DNA from: Novosphingobium sp.
GTDB lineage: Bacteria; Pseudomonadota; Alphaproteobacteria; Sphingomonadales; Sphingomonadaceae
Assembly: GCA_030697365.1 (NCBI GenBank)
Contig: JAUYQH010000157.1
Span: forward strand, 16,204 to 80,203
Length of the DNA: 64,000 bases
Direction: 5' to 3'
The translations under genes were made by a program, and so were the position numbers. The notes under the pieces are model-generated. The model did no database searches. It was not told where the DNA came from and worked only from the letters and a program-made list of their open reading frames with translations. The first letter of the stretch is position 1. Each line of letters opens with the position of its first letter. Positions 40,339 through 49,303 of the stretch are shown here, piece after piece.

Positions 40339-41520
40339 ATGTTCTTCAACTTCATCGACGAGCTGCGCGAGGCGGGGATCAAGGCCTCGTTCAAGGAGCA
40401 CCTGACGCTGCTCGAGGCGCTCGACAAGGACGTGATCGATCAGACCCCCGAGGCGTTCTACTACCTCAGCCGCGCCACTTTCGTGAAGGACGAGGGCCTG
40501 CTCGACCGCTTCGACCAGGTGTTCAACAAGGTCTTCAAGGGCCTGCTCACCGACTACGGCCAGAAGCCGGTCGATGTCCCCGAGGACTGGCTGAAGGCGG
40601 TCGCCGAGAAGTTCCTCAGCCCCGAGGAAATGGAGGCGATCAAGGCCCTCGGCTCGTGGGAAGAGATCATGGAGACGCTCAAGAAGCGTCTGGAAGAACA
40701 GCAGAAACGCCACCAGGGCGGCAGCAAGTGGGTCGGGACCGGAGGCACTTCGCCCTACGGCAATTCGGGCTACAACCCGGAAGGCGTGCGGATCGGCGGC
40801 GAGAGCAAGCACAAGCGCGCGCTGAAAGTGTGGGAAAAGCGCGAGTTCGCCAACCTCGACAACACCAGGGAACTCGGCACCCGCAACATCAAGATCGCGC
40901 TGCGCCGCCTGCGCCGCTTCGCGCGCGAGGGCAACGCCGAGGAGCTCGACCTCGACGCGACGATCGACGGCACCGCCAAACAGGGCTGGCTCGACATCCA
41001 CATGCGCGCCGAGCGCAAGAACGCGGTCAAGGTGCTGCTGTTCCTCGACGTCGGCGGCTCGATGGACCCGTGGATCAAGCTGTGCGAGGAGCTGTTTTCC
41101 GCAGCAAGTTCCGAGTTCAAGAACCTCGAGTTCTTCTACTTTCACAACTGCCTTTACGAAAGCGTGTGGAAGGACAACCGCCGCCGCTGGTCCGAACGCA
41201 CGCCCACGTGGGACATCCTCCACAAGTTCGGCCACGACTACAAGGTGATCTTCATCGGCGACGCCGCGATGAGCCCCTACGAAATCAGCCACCCCGGCGG
41301 TTCGGTCGAGCACTTCAACGAGGAATCGGGCGCGGTGTGGGTCGATCGGGTGTCGCACATCTATCCGGCGACCGTCTGGCTCAATCCGGTGCCCGAAAAG
41401 CAGTGGGGCTATTCGCAGTCGACCAAGATGCTCAAGGACATGGTGGGTGGCAGCATGTTCCCGCTGACGCTGGGCGGTCTGGACGATGCGATGCGCGAAC
41501 TGACGCGCAAGAAGCATTGA
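40339..41520 (+). CDS. VWA domain CoxE-like protein
   Basis: DIHMRAERKNAVKVLLFLDVGGSMDPWIKLCEELFSAASSEFKNLEFFYFHNCLYESVW; directly downstream of MoxR. Confidence 0.88.
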   Translation: MFFNFIDELREAGIKASFKEHLTLLEALDKDVIDQTPEAFYYLSRATFVKDEGLLDRFDQVFNKVFKGLLTDYGQKPVDVPEDWLKAVAEKFLSPEEMEAIKALGSWEEIMETLKKRLEEQQKRHQGGSKWVGTGGTSPYGNSGYNPEGVRIGGESKHKRALKVWEKREFANLDNTRELGTRNIKIALRRLRRFAREGNAEELDLDATIDGTAKQGWLDIHMRAERKNAVKVLLFLDVGGSMDPWIKLCEELFSAASSEFKNLEFFYFHNCLYESVWKDNRRRWSERTPTWDILHKFGHDYKVIFIGDAAMSPYEISHPGGSVEHFNEESGAVWVDRVSHIYPATVWLNPVPEKQWGYSQSTKMLKDMVGGSMFPLTLGGLDDAMRELTRKKH

Positions 41521-41576
41521 CCGCGCGATAGGATTGCTTGGCTTGTGCTGACCGGGCAACTTCCCACCTAGCTTGA

Positions 41577-42389
41577 ATGACCCAACGTCTCCCCGCTCTG
41601 TTCCTCGGTCACGGCTCGCCGATGACTACGATCACCGACGGCCCCGAGCGCCGCGCATGGCAGGCGTTGGGCCGCACCGTGCCCCGCCCGCGCGCAATCC
41701 TCGCGATCACCGCACATTGGGAAACGCACGGTCGCACTCACCTGACCATCGGCGACCATCCCCGCACTATCCACGATTTCCGCGGCTTCCCGCAGGAACT
41801 CTACGACATCCGCTATCCCGCACCGGGTTCGGACTGGCTGATCAAGCGGGTCGAAGCGCTGCTCGGCAAAGACCGGGTTGTGCGCGACGAAAACTGGGGC
41901 TTCGATCATGGCGCGTGGGGCGTGGTCCTGCCGATGTACCCCGACGCCGACATCCCGCTGGTCGCGATGAGCCTCGACCGTGCGCTGTTGCCCGCCGAAC
42001 ACCTCGCGCTGGGCGAACGCCTCGCCTCGTTGCGCGACGAGGGCGTGCTGATTGTCGCCAGCGGCAACATAATTCATAATCTTGCACTGTGGCGGCAGGC
42101 GGCGGGGACGCAACCGGAGTGGGCGCTGGCGTTCCGCGACAAGATCAACACCGCGCTGGAAGCCGGCGACCGCGCCGCTCTCGTGGCGGCGGCAGAGGGG
42201 CGCGACGAGAATGCGGCGCTCGCGGTGAACAGCGGCGAGCACTTCTTCCCGTTGCTCTACGCTGCGGGAGTGCGGCTGCCAGGGGATGAGGTGGCAATTT
42301 TCAACGATACGCTGGATGGGGCGCTGTCGATGACTTCAGTGGGGTTTGGGGATCCGGGGATAGCGCTCAAAGCCCAAACATGGTGCTGA
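41577..42389 (+). CDS. DODA-type (LigB/class III extradiol) dioxygenase family protein
   Basis: LPALFLGHGSPMTTI; AILAITAHWETHG; DENWGFDHGAWGVVLPMYPDADIPLVAMSLD. Confidence 0.9.
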   Translation: MTQRLPALFLGHGSPMTTITDGPERRAWQALGRTVPRPRAILAITAHWETHGRTHLTIGDHPRTIHDFRGFPQELYDIRYPAPGSDWLIKRVEALLGKDRVVRDENWGFDHGAWGVVLPMYPDADIPLVAMSLDRALLPAEHLALGERLASLRDEGVLIVASGNIIHNLALWRQAAGTQPEWALAFRDKINTALEAGDRAALVAAAEGRDENAALAVNSGEHFFPLLYAAGVRLPGDEVAIFNDTLDGALSMTSVGFGDPGIALKAQTWC

Positions 42390-43038
42390 AATCGCGTTGA
42401 GACAGCGTTTGTGCCGTCGAAGGCGTAAGGGTGAAAGTCGGTCCGCTTCTGTCGAGCGGTAGGCCTCCGTTTTCAATCCAGCTCAGCCGACGTTCGATCC
42501 CGGTAGTCACTGGCTCATTTGTCGTCTCAACCCAGATCCGGCGGAGTCCGATAGCTTCTGGGCTGACTTCCTCAGCAGTGCTCGAATCCTCGAGATCGCG
42601 GAAGCGGATGATGATCGGCCAGCCATCTCGAGGCAGTTCGGCTTTCGTCGTGTCTGCTCTGCTGCCCAAGCGTGACACGGCCTCCCAGAAGTTGTCGTGT
42701 CCGCCTTTCGGGATGTCCGGAGCAAGCGCGTGGGTTACGACTGACAAAAGCCGATCCCCCTGGTCCACCGATTTGAGGGTTGCGAAGACAGGCCCGCTAT
42801 CCGTTTCGATTGCCAACGCCTCACCCCTAAGTAGCGAACCACCGGCAGTTTCATCTGCGAGCAGGCGAAACCGGTTCTTCTCAGCGAGAACCTCATAGAC
42901 CGCGCTACCGCCGTGGACTCCCTCTATGGTTAGACGGTAGCGATAGACTTTAGTCGGATAAAAGAAACTGCACGACGCGAGCATTGACACTGCGCCCAAG
43001 AGCATAACCACGTTAGCCACCCGTTCTTTTCTCGACAT
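42367..43038 (-). CDS. Hypothetical lipoprotein
   Basis: Signal peptide with lipobox (VSMLASC); no recognised domain; visibly lower GC than flanks. Confidence 0.7.
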   Translation of the reverse strand: MSRKERVANVVMLLGAVSMLASCSFFYPTKVYRYRLTIEGVHGGSAVYEVLAEKNRFRLLADETAGGSLLRGEALAIETDSGPVFATLKSVDQGDRLLSVVTHALAPDIPKGGHDNFWEAVSRLGSRADTTKAELPRDGWPIIIRFRDLEDSSTAEEVSPEAIGLRRIWVETTNEPVTTGIERRLSWIENGGLPLDRSGPTFTLTPSTAQTLSQRDFSTMFGL

Positions 43039-43091
43039 ATTACCAAATTTCGCTGGTTTATGATCTAGGCCGACTTTAACATTTTCAGTGG

Positions 43092-45377
43092 TTAAAATTT
43101 GTTATCCCTCGGAAACCCGCCCGGCGGCAGCCTTCCCGCCGCCCCCCGCGCCACCTTCCACAGCCGCATGTCGCTCTCGGTCCGCGTGCGCCCCGTCTCG
43201 CCGCCCATCTTCCAGCTCAGGCCGTCTTCCAGCCGCAGCGTCGTGACGTCGGCCATGCCGCCATCCTTGTAGCGTTGCAGCGTCACCCCCTGCCCGCGCG
43301 CCAGCACGGGCAGTTCTTCGAGGCTGAACAGCACCAGCTTGCGGTTGTCGCCGACCACCGCGACGTGGTCGTGCTCGGGGGGGATTTCGCGGACGACGGC
43401 GAGTTTGACCCCCGGCTTGGTGCTCATCACGCCCCTGCCCTTGCGGGTTTCGGCCAGCAACTCGTCGCTCTCCGCCGCGAAGCCTCGCCCCACATTCGAC
43501 GCCAGCAGCAGTTGCGCCTTGGGCTTGTGGGCCAGCAGCGCCACCACCTGCGCCTCTGAATCGATGTCGAGCATCGTCCGCAGCGGCTCGCCGAACCCGC
43601 GCGCGCCGGGGAGTTTGTCTGCGCCGAGCGTGTAGAATCGGCCGTTGTCCGCCGCTATCAGCAGCTTGTCGGTGGTCTGGGCGTGGAGCGCAAACGCCGG
43701 CCCGTCGCCTTCCTTGAACTTGAAGTCGCGGTCGAGCGGTTCGTGGCCTTTCGCGGCCCTGATCCACCCGCGCGCGGAGAGGATCACCGTCACCGGCTCC
43801 TTTTCGATCATCGCGTCCATGCTGAATTCGCGCGTCGGAGCGGCTTCGGCGATGGTGGTGCGGCGGCGGCCGAGCGCGGTATCCTCGGCGTAATCCTTGC
43901 GCAGCGCAGCCAGATCGCGCTTGAGCCGGGTGCGCTGGCGAGCGGGGCTGTCGAGCAGCGTGGTCAGGGCGTCGCGCTCGGCCAGCAGCTCGTCGCGCTC
44001 CTTGCGCAGTTCCATTTCCTCGAGCTTGCGCAAAGAGCGCAGCCGCATGTTAAGGATCGCCTCGGCCTGGCGGTCGGTCAGCTCGAACTCGGCGATTATC
44101 ACCGGCTTGGGCTCGTCCTCGCCGCGGATGATGGCGATGATCCGGTCGAGGTTGAGGTAGGCAACGATGTAGCCTTCGAGCAGCTCGAGCCGCGCCGCGA
44201 TCTTCTCCAGGCGGTGCTGGCTACGGCGGATCAGGATCTCGATCTGGCTCTTGATCCATTCCTGGAGCACCAGCTTGAGGCTGAGCACGCCCGGGGTCCG
44301 CCCGGCGTCGAGGACGTTGAGGTTGAGCCCGAAGCGGGTTTCGAGGTCGCTCAGCTTATAGAGCGATTCCTTGAGCAGTTCGGGATCGACGTTGCGGCTT
44401 TTGGGCACGAACACCAGCCGGATCGCCTCGTCGCTCTCGTCGCGGATGTCCTCGAGGATGGGAAGCTTGCGGTCGGCGATGAGCTGGGCGACCTGCTCGA
44501 TCAGCTTGCCCTTCTGGACCAGATAGGGAATCTCGCTGATCACCAGCTGCCATTGCCCACCGGCCAGCCGCTCGATCCCGCTGTCTTCCCACGCGCCGTC
44601 CTTGTCGCGCCCGGTCGAAAACCGCCCGCGCAGCCGGATCGCGCCCTTGCCGCTTTCATAGGCGGCGGAAATAGCCGCCGGGCTATCGACCACCACACCC
44701 CCCGTCGCGAAGTCCGGCCCGTGGAACACCTGCATCAGTTCGGCGTGTTCGGCGTGGGGATTGTCGATCAGCAGCAGCGTGGCGTCGACAATTTCGGTCA
44801 CGTTGTGGCTGGGGATGTTGGTCGCCATCCCCACCGCGATCCCGCTGGACCCGTTGGCGAGCAGGTTGGGGAACAGCCCGGGGAATATCTCGGGTTCTTC
44901 CTCCTCGCCGTTGTAGGTCGGGTGGAAATCGACCGTGCCCTCTTCGAGGCCCGCCATCAGCCGGATCGCGGTCTTCGTCAGCCGGGCTTCGGTGTAGCGA
45001 TAGGCCGCGGCGTTATCGCCGTCGATGTTGCCGAAGTTGCCTTGCCCCTCGACCAGCGGATAGCGCAGCGCGAAATCCTGCGCGAGGCGGACCATCGCGT
45101 CGTAGACCGACTGGTCGCCGTGCGGGTGGTACTTGCCGATGACGTCGCCGACCACGCGCGCCGACTTCTTGAACGCCTGACCCGGATCGAGCTTCAATTG
45201 CCGCATCGCCCACAGCAGGCGGCGGTGGACCGGCTTCAGCCCGTCGCGCAGATCGGGCAGCGAACGCGCGGTGATCGTGGAGAGCGCATAGACCAGGTAC
45301 CGCTCGGACAACGCGCTGTCGAACGGGGCATCGACGATGGCGTCGAACGGATCGGGACTTGTGGTATCGGTGGCCAT
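43092..45377 (-). CDS. parC: DNA topoisomerase IV subunit A
   Basis: [64 protein letters not shown]. Confidence 0.97.
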   Translation of the reverse strand: MATDTTSPDPFDAIVDAPFDSALSERYLVYALSTITARSLPDLRDGLKPVHRRLLWAMRQLKLDPGQAFKKSARVVGDVIGKYHPHGDQSVYDAMVRLAQDFALRYPLVEGQGNFGNIDGDNAAAYRYTEARLTKTAIRLMAGLEEGTVDFHPTYNGEEEEPEIFPGLFPNLLANGSSGIAVGMATNIPSHNVTEIVDATLLLIDNPHAEHAELMQVFHGPDFATGGVVVDSPAAISAAYESGKGAIRLRGRFSTGRDKDGAWEDSGIERLAGGQWQLVISEIPYLVQKGKLIEQVAQLIADRKLPILEDIRDESDEAIRLVFVPKSRNVDPELLKESLYKLSDLETRFGLNLNVLDAGRTPGVLSLKLVLQEWIKSQIEILIRRSQHRLEKIAARLELLEGYIVAYLNLDRIIAIIRGEDEPKPVIIAEFELTDRQAEAILNMRLRSLRKLEEMELRKERDELLAERDALTTLLDSPARQRTRLKRDLAALRKDYAEDTALGRRRTTIAEAAPTREFSMDAMIEKEPVTVILSARGWIRAAKGHEPLDRDFKFKEGDGPAFALHAQTTDKLLIAADNGRFYTLGADKLPGARGFGEPLRTMLDIDSEAQVVALLAHKPKAQLLLASNVGRGFAAESDELLAETRKGRGVMSTKPGVKLAVVREIPPEHDHVAVVGDNRKLVLFSLEELPVLARGQGVTLQRYKDGGMADVTTLRLEDGLSWKMGGETGRTRTESDMRLWKVARGAAGRLPPGGFPRDNKF

Positions 45378-45418
45378 TGTGGGCGCGCCCTAGCAGGCGC
45401 GGACTCGCCACGCCAAGA

Positions 45419-45751
45419 TCAGCGACCCTGCATATCCCGGCTTTCCCCCGGAATCCGGACTTCCAGACCATCCAGTTCTGGCGTCAGCACGATCTGGCAC
45501 GACAGGCGGCTGGTGCGGGTGACCTGGGCGGCGAGGTCGAGCATGTCCTCCTCGTCGTCTGCCGCCGGGGGCAGGCGATCGAACCATTGGGCCGCGACGA
45601 TCACGTGGCAGGTCGAGCAGGCCATCTGGCCCTCGCAAGTGCCTTCGAGCGGCATTCCGGCGGCTTGCGCGACTTCGAGCAGGCGCGCGCCGTCTTCGGC
45701 GGTGGCGGACACGCGCTCGCCCTTGCCGGTGACGAAGGTGACGCTGACCAT
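45419..45751 (-). CDS. 2Fe-2S ferredoxin
   Basis: AAGMPLEGTCEGQMACSTCHVIVAAQWFDRL; DEEDMLDLAAQVTRTSRLSCQI. Confidence 0.93.
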   Translation of the reverse strand: MVSVTFVTGKGERVSATAEDGARLLEVAQAAGMPLEGTCEGQMACSTCHVIVAAQWFDRLPPAADDEEDMLDLAAQVTRTSRLSCQIVLTPELDGLEVRIPGESRDMQGR

Positions 45752-46839
45752 CAGCAGCCCTGCGCCGTCGCGGCAGCATCGAGCGCGTGGCAGGCGGTCT
45801 CGACTTCATCCATCGTCGTATAGCGCCCGAAACCCAGGCGGATCGAATTGCGCGCCTCGACCGCCTCGAGCCCGATCGCGGTCAGCACCCGACTCGGCGC
45901 ACCAGTGCCGCTGCCGCAGGCCGACCCGGCGGAAAAGGCGATGGTGCGGCAGTCGCTGAGCAGGCGCGGGAAGTTTAGCCCGGCAAGGCGCAGGCTGAGA
46001 TTGCCCGGCCAGCGCGCGCTCTCACTACCGTTGACGGTCCAGCGCGCCAGGATTGCGCGGGCGCGCGCGGCGAGGCCCGAAAGATGCTGGAAGTCGACGT
46101 CCATCCGCGCTTTGGCCAGCGCCGCCGCCGCGCCGAAGCCGGCGCACAGCGCAGGACTGAGCGTTCCCGAGCGCAGCCCGCTCTCCTGCCCTCCGCCGTG
46201 GATCCACGGAGCGATGGAGAGGCCCTCCCTGACCCACAAGGCCCCGATCCCCTTGGGGCCGTAGAGCTTGTGCGCGGTGATCGCGATGAAGTCCGCATCC
46301 TCGGGCGGGGGCAGCTTGCCCGCGCCTTGCACCGCGTCGCACAGGAACAGCGCGCCTGCCTCGTGCGCGCGCTCGGCGAGCCGCGCCACCGGCTGGATCG
46401 TGCCGATTTCGTTGTTGACCTGCATCACCGCGACCAGGTCGGCACCCTCCGGGAAATCAACGTCCGGGTCGACCACACCGTCCTTGCTCACCGGCAGCTC
46501 TTGGCACTCCGCGCCGCTTGCCAGCGCTGCGTTGACCACCGCCGAATGCTCGACTGCGGACAAGGCGATTGCGCCGAGCGGGACCGCGCGGATCGCCTGG
46601 TTGATCGCCTCGGTCGCCCCACTGGTGAAGATCACCCGGCCACCCTTGGGCAACAGCTGTGCCACCTGCTCGCGCGCCACCTCGACCGCCGCAGCCGCGA
46701 CTCGGCCGGCCCGGTGCATCGAGTGCGGATTTGCGAAGCCAATTGCCTCGGGGCCCGACAGCCACGGCAGCATCGCCTCGAGCGATTCGGGCGCGAGCGG
46801 CGTCGTCGCTTGGTGGTCGAGGTAGATGAAATCGCGCAA
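45751..46839 (-). CDS. Cysteine desulfurase (NifS/IscS family)
   Basis: YLDHQATTPLAPESLEAM; FITAHKLYGPKGIGALWVREG; active-site segment FSAGSACGSGTGAPSRVL. Confidence 0.92.
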   Translation of the reverse strand: MRDFIYLDHQATTPLAPESLEAMLPWLSGPEAIGFANPHSMHRAGRVAAAAVEVAREQVAQLLPKGGRVIFTSGATEAINQAIRAVPLGAIALSAVEHSAVVNAALASGAECQELPVSKDGVVDPDVDFPEGADLVAVMQVNNEIGTIQPVARLAERAHEAGALFLCDAVQGAGKLPPPEDADFIAITAHKLYGPKGIGALWVREGLSIAPWIHGGGQESGLRSGTLSPALCAGFGAAAALAKARMDVDFQHLSGLAARARAILARWTVNGSESARWPGNLSLRLAGLNFPRLLSDCRTIAFSAGSACGSGTGAPSRVLTAIGLEAVEARNSIRLGFGRYTTMDEVETACHALDAAATAQGC

Positions 46840-46953
46840 GCTGGCTGGTCCACACTCTTGGAAGTTGCTTTAGAGAAGGCCGTTTCTATATAGCGCGCGC
46901 TTCTAATCCAGCCCCGCCGCGCGATTTACGCCGGGCCGCACACCAGGAACGTC

Positions 46954-47610
46954 ATGCCCTCAGTCATTTTTCCCGGTCCAGAAGGCCGTCTCGAAGGCCG
47001 TTTCCAGCCGTCCGCGCGCCCGCGCGCACCTGTCGCAATGATTCTCCACCCCCATCCGCATGGCGGAGGGACGATGAACGACAGGATAGTCCAGGCGCTC
47101 TACAAGACGTTCGTCGCGCGCGGGTTCGCCACGTTGCGCTTCAATTTCCGCGGCGTGGGCCGCAGCCAGGGCAGTTTCGACAACGGCATTGGCGAACTCT
47201 CCGATGCCGCCGCGGCGCTCGACTGGGTCCAGTCGATCCATCCCGAGGCGCAGACCACGTGGATCGCGGGGTTCAGCTTCGGCGGGCTGATCGGGATGCA
47301 GTTGCTGATGCGTCGGCCCGAGATCCGCGGGTTCATCACGATCAATCCGCCCGCCAATATGTACGATTTCAGTTTTCTTGCGCCGTGCCCCGCGTCGGGC
47401 ATCATCGTCCAGGCGGCGCAGGACACGGTGGTGACGCCCAACGCGGTGCAGAAGCTGGTCGATAAACTGCGCACCCAGAAGCACATCACGATCCATCACG
47501 ACGAGATCGCGCGCGCCAACCATTTCTTCGAGAACGAGATCGACGACATGATGCACTCGGTCGACAACTACCTCGACATGCGCCTGTCGCCGGATTCGCC
47601 GATCAAATAG
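46954..47610 (+). CDS. Alpha/beta hydrolase
   Basis: ILHPHPHGGGTMNDRIVQALYKTFVARGFATLRFNFRGVGRSQGSFDNG; AGFSFGGLIGMQLL. Confidence 0.9.
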   Translation: MPSVIFPGPEGRLEGRFQPSARPRAPVAMILHPHPHGGGTMNDRIVQALYKTFVARGFATLRFNFRGVGRSQGSFDNGIGELSDAAAALDWVQSIHPEAQTTWIAGFSFGGLIGMQLLMRRPEIRGFITINPPANMYDFSFLAPCPASGIIVQAAQDTVVTPNAVQKLVDKLRTQKHITIHHDEIARANHFFENEIDDMMHSVDNYLDMRLSPDSPIK

Positions 47611-47613
47611 CGT

Positions 47614-47811
47614 TCAGCGATCCGCCCTAGCGACCGGCGCCTCGCCCGAAGCGTCGGGCAGGGTCCAGATGCCGACGTTGACCAGCATGATCATCGCGAG
47701 CAGCACCATAAGCAGCGGCCGCTGCCGCTCGTTTCGGCTGCGCCACAGGTAAAGCGCCCCTGCCAGCAGCACGAGCGCGCCGAGCATCAGCAGCGAGAGG
47801 GCCATGTCCAT
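47614..47811 (-). CDS. Small membrane protein (65 aa)
   Basis: MDMALSLLMLGALVLLAGALYLW...LLMVLLAMIMLVNVGIWTL: two TM segments. Confidence 0.55.
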   Translation of the reverse strand: MDMALSLLMLGALVLLAGALYLWRSRNERQRPLLMVLLAMIMLVNVGIWTLPDASGEAPVARADR

Positions 47812-47938
47812 GGGATGCGCCCTAGCGTGCCGGGCGCAACCAGACAACGCGCCGCCGCCTTGCATGACGGGGCGCGGAACCGAACCTTGCTTCCCGCGCT
47901 TCACCACCGGAGCCATCTGGCTCGGCAGGAGAGCAGCG

Positions 47939-48331
47939 ATGGGTATTTTCAGTTCGATCAAGGACGCGATCTTCGGGCACAAGGCCAAGGCCGCTACACC
48001 AGCCGCGGGCACTCGCTTGCCCGAAGGCGGCACCGTCGCCGCGCCGCAACCGCAGCCGACCGCCCCGGCGGCGGTGTCCGAAGTGAATGTCGAGGCCAAC
48101 CTCGCCGAAATGGGCAAGGGCAAGGACCTCAACTGGCGGACTTCGATCGTCGATCTGATGAAACTGCTGGGGATCGATTCGAGTCTGGACAATCGCAAGG
48201 AACTCGCCCGCGAGCTGGGTTACACCGGCGACCTCGACGGCAGCGCCGAGATGAATATCTGGCTCCACAAGGCTACGATGAAGGAACTGGCGAAGAACGG
48301 CGGCAGGGTTCCGGCGGAGCTTACGGAATAA
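47939..48331 (+). CDS. DUF3597 domain protein
   Basis: MGIFSSIKDAIFG.. DLNWRTSIVDLMKLLGIDSSLDNRKELARELGYTGDLDGSAEMNIWLHKATMKELAKNGG. Confidence 0.9.
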   Translation: MGIFSSIKDAIFGHKAKAATPAAGTRLPEGGTVAAPQPQPTAPAAVSEVNVEANLAEMGKGKDLNWRTSIVDLMKLLGIDSSLDNRKELARELGYTGDLDGSAEMNIWLHKATMKELAKNGGRVPAELTE

Positions 48332-48332
48332 G

Positions 48333-48379
48333 GGACACCCCAAAAACCCCGCTCGTGTCGAGCGGACTATGGGTTGTCC
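48333..48379. terminator. Nested hairpin between convergent genes (candidate bidirectional terminator / solo repeat arm)
   Basis: Perfect stem CCGCTC-GTGTC-GAGCGG (48349-48365) inside an outer GGACA...TGTCC inverted repeat. Confidence 0.45.
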
Positions 48380-48388
48380 GGCCCGGCC

Positions 48389-49303
48389 CTAAACCTCCAG
48401 CGCGTGAATCTCGGCGCTGCGGCGGTCGCCGTCGCGCCGGACCACCAGCGCCGAGTATTCAGGCACTTCGATCCAGGTCGCGATGTCGCGGGTTAGCGGT
48501 TCCGACGCGACGATGATGCTGTCGGCATCGGCCGCCCCGCCGACCAGCTTCCACTCGTCGCCGTGGAGGCCGTAATCGCGCCCGAAAGTGTACCACATCG
48601 AGAGGAACTGCATCGTCCCTTGCAGGCGAACGTTCTCGAACCGCCCGAAATCGAAGGTGTAACGCACCGCGATCAGGTTGACCCCGTCGCAGAAGATCAG
48701 GTTGGTGGATGAAGATCGGGTGATCCCGTGGCGCGCGCGGACCTCACGCACGATCCCCAGCGCGCGCCGGATCGCGGCGAGGATCGCCTCGGGCTGGTTG
48801 ATCCGCAACGGATCGTCGAGCCCGGACAGCACCAGCGCATAGAGCCACTCGCTGTCGGTCGAGCCCTGGATGTGCTGCGCGAACTCGGGCCGGACGTGCT
48901 CGACCAGATCGAACCGCATCGCGCGAAATCCAGACAGGTCGCCGTTGTGCGCCATCGCCAGCGGCACCCGGTCGAATTTGAACGGGTGGACGTTCTGCTC
49001 GTTGATCTGGACCGACGAATTGTAAGGCACTCCGCGGATATGCGCGAGCAATGCGTGCGGCGCGACTTTGCTCGCCAGCAGCTTGAGGTTGCGGTCGAAC
49101 ACCCCGACCTGGGTGGTGCGATAGACGAACGGGCTGGCCGGCGCATGGCTGACCGGATCCCACGCCGCCATCCCGAACCCGGCAAGGTTGAGCATGTCGA
49201 GCATCTGGGCGTGGATGATCTGGTTTAGCAGCGCCGAATCGGGCGAATAGAGCAGATCCTCGAGCAGCACCGGCGTGCCGAGATAGCTGACGATGCGGCA
49301 CAT
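48389..49303 (-). CDS. Class II glutamine amidotransferase
   Basis: MCRIVSYLGTPVLLEDLLYSP (Cys2 nucleophile); LLAHIRGVPYNSSVQINEQNVHPFKFDRVPLAMAHNGDL. Confidence 0.93.
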   Translation of the reverse strand: MCRIVSYLGTPVLLEDLLYSPDSALLNQIIHAQMLDMLNLAGFGMAAWDPVSHAPASPFVYRTTQVGVFDRNLKLLASKVAPHALLAHIRGVPYNSSVQINEQNVHPFKFDRVPLAMAHNGDLSGFRAMRFDLVEHVRPEFAQHIQGSTDSEWLYALVLSGLDDPLRINQPEAILAAIRRALGIVREVRARHGITRSSSTNLIFCDGVNLIAVRYTFDFGRFENVRLQGTMQFLSMWYTFGRDYGLHGDEWKLVGGAADADSIIVASEPLTRDIATWIEVPEYSALVVRRDGDRRSAEIHALEV

